Below, one piece after another: positions 21,313 to 22,264 of a stretch of 22,264 bases of DNA. The first letter of the stretch is position 1. Each line of letters begins with the position of its first letter. The position numbers and the translations under genes were made by a program. The stretch is from Lachnospiraceae bacterium UBA2864 (GTDB lineage Bacteria; Bacillota; Clostridia; Lachnospirales; Lachnospiraceae): contig DEFA01000032.1 of assembly GCA_002350525.1 (NCBI GenBank), positions 1 through 22,264 of the forward strand. The letters are read 5' to 3'. Under the pieces are notes generated by a model. It did no database searches. It was not told the DNA's origin and saw only the letters and a program-made list of their open reading frames with translations.

Positions 21313-22264
21313 ATGGCATTGGACTACAGGCGCTGTGCTGAGGAAATTGTTGCCAATATTGGTGGCAGAGATAACGTAGCTCAGGCAGCACATTGTGCAA
21401 CCAGGCTCAGGCTTGTTATCAAGGATAACGGAAAGATAAAGAGATCGGAGCTTGAAAATGTTGATGGTGTTAAGGGCATGTTCGAAAATAACGGACAGCT
21501 TCAGCTCATCATCGGAACCGGTACTGTAAATAAGGTATATGATGAATTCCTTGCGGTTACAGGCATGACAGCGGCAACGAAGGATGATGTTAAGGCCGCC
21601 GCTGCAGCTCAGCAGCCTGCATGGAAGAGGGCTCTTAAATCAGTTGGCGACGTTTTTGTACCAATACTTCCGGCCATCGTAGCATCAGGTCTTATGATGG
21701 GTGTTGTAGAAGCACTTGGTAAGGCGATTCCTTCCTTTGCTTCAACAGATTGGTATGCATTCTTAGATATGGTTGCCAATACAGCCTTTGCATTTCTTCC
21801 TGTAATAGTAGCGGTAAGTGCTGCAAGAGTATTCGGCGCAAACATTTTCCTTGCTGCTGTTATCGGACTTATGATGGTTCATACAGGACTTCTTAATGGA
21901 TGGAATGTAGGTAGTGCAGAGGCTATCAATTCATTCTTCGGAATTGAATCGGGTGTTATCCCGACATGGAATCTTTTCGGTAATCTTAAGATAGGAAATT
22001 ATGTTGTAGGTTCTATAGCAAGACATGGATATCAAGGTCACGTTATTCCTGTCATGATAGCTATATGGTTTATGAGCAAGATTGAAAAGTGGCTGCATAA
22101 GCATGTTCCTGAGATGATCGATCTCTTTGTGGTTCCTATTACAACAGTTTTCCTTACAGCTCTTATAACATTTATGGTTGTAGGACCTATCTTTGCAACC
22201 CTTGAAAATTACGTTCTTAAGGGAGCAGAGTGGCTCGTTCAGTTCCCCCCCGGAGCCATGATAA
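21313..22264 (+). CDS. scrA: PTS sugar permease IIBC, sucrose type (partial, open at right edge)
   Basis: The frame starts at ATG 21313 after a strong site (AAAGGAGGGG, 6-base spacing) and runs off the window after 317 codons. Residues 1-85 form the IIB domain, with the phosphorylated cysteine C28 in AAHCATRLRLV and GMFENNGQLQLIIGTGTVNKVYDEF. The IIC membrane domain begins near residue 105 (RALKSVGDVFVPILPAIVASGLMMG) with repeated hydrophobic spans. The segment ARHGYQGHVIPVMIAIWFMSKIEKWLHKHVPEMIDLFV is the pattern of sucrose IIBC proteins, although trehalose and beta-glucoside permeases are related. It would import the sugar as its 6-phosphate. No IIA domain is visible in the part shown. Expression is probably repressed through the operator just upstream. 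Confidence 0.9.
   Translation, partial: MALDYRRCAEEIVANIGGRDNVAQAAHCATRLRLVIKDNGKIKRSELENVDGVKGMFENNGQLQLIIGTGTVNKVYDEFLAVTGMTAATKDDVKAAAAAQQPAWKRALKSVGDVFVPILPAIVASGLMMGVVEALGKAIPSFASTDWYAFLDMVANTAFAFLPVIVAVSAARVFGANIFLAAVIGLMMVHTGLLNGWNVGSAEAINSFFGIESGVIPTWNLFGNLKIGNYVVGSIARHGYQGHVIPVMIAIWFMSKIEKWLHKHVPEMIDLFVVPITTVFLTALITFMVVGPIFATLENYVLKGAEWLVQFPPGAMI

Overview
The window looks like chromosome from a low-GC, polysaccharide-degrading Firmicute, most likely a Lachnospiraceae member of the Butyrivibrio/Pseudobutyrivibrio type. The basis is AT-rich codon use, strong AGGAGG-type ribosome binding sites with several TTG starts, lipoproteins with Gram-positive style T/E-rich linkers, a GH115 alpha-glucuronidase with an AraC regulator, and a sucrose PTS region. 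This assignment is inference; no rRNA, tRNA, IS element or CRISPR array was seen.

Region 1 (1-2480) is a tight co-directional set: a shortened DUF1810 gene, a calcineurin-like phosphoesterase, a PARG/macro-fold protein (TIGR02452 type) with the GGG...QEE catalytic signature, and an HD-domain hydrolase. It looks like a small ADP-ribose/nucleotide-processing accessory module. Region 2 (2480-5750) is loose accessory DNA: a hypothetical protein, a complete type II toxin-antitoxin pair with a palindromic operator over its -10 box, a 555-base stretch of strong hairpins, one or two small membrane proteins, and a decayed aldo-keto reductase (no N-terminus, one-base frameshift).

Region 3 (5750-11630) is a hemicellulose side-chain locus: an AraC regulator transcribed away from an apparently cytoplasmic GH115 alpha-glucuronidase, which is followed 14 bases later by a solute-binding lipoprotein and then at once by a terminator. 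No ABC permease is present. A 30-base inverted repeat inside the AraC gene looks like a terminator for the opposite strand.

Region 4 (11630-16450) is an envelope/lipoprotein region: a 58-residue membrane protein on the minus strand, a TetR regulator with a near-consensus promoter and a palindromic operator, a nearly identical operator before the first of two tandem paralogous lipoproteins, two small membrane proteins, and an ApbE-like lipoprotein whose metal-binding motif appears damaged.

Region 5 (16451-22264, open at the right edge) is a sucrose-type utilisation locus: fructokinase, a GH13 amylosucrase-like enzyme, a LacI repressor, a Cof-type HAD phosphatase and the start of a PTS IIBC permease. 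Two identical 16-bp operators (17531-17546 and 21271-21286) lie just downstream of the -10 boxes of the GH13 and PTS promoters, so the LacI protein probably controls both. The combination of a PTS (which delivers sugar phosphate), an amylosucrase-type enzyme (which normally uses free sucrose) and an HAD phosphatase is the most interesting biochemical puzzle here.
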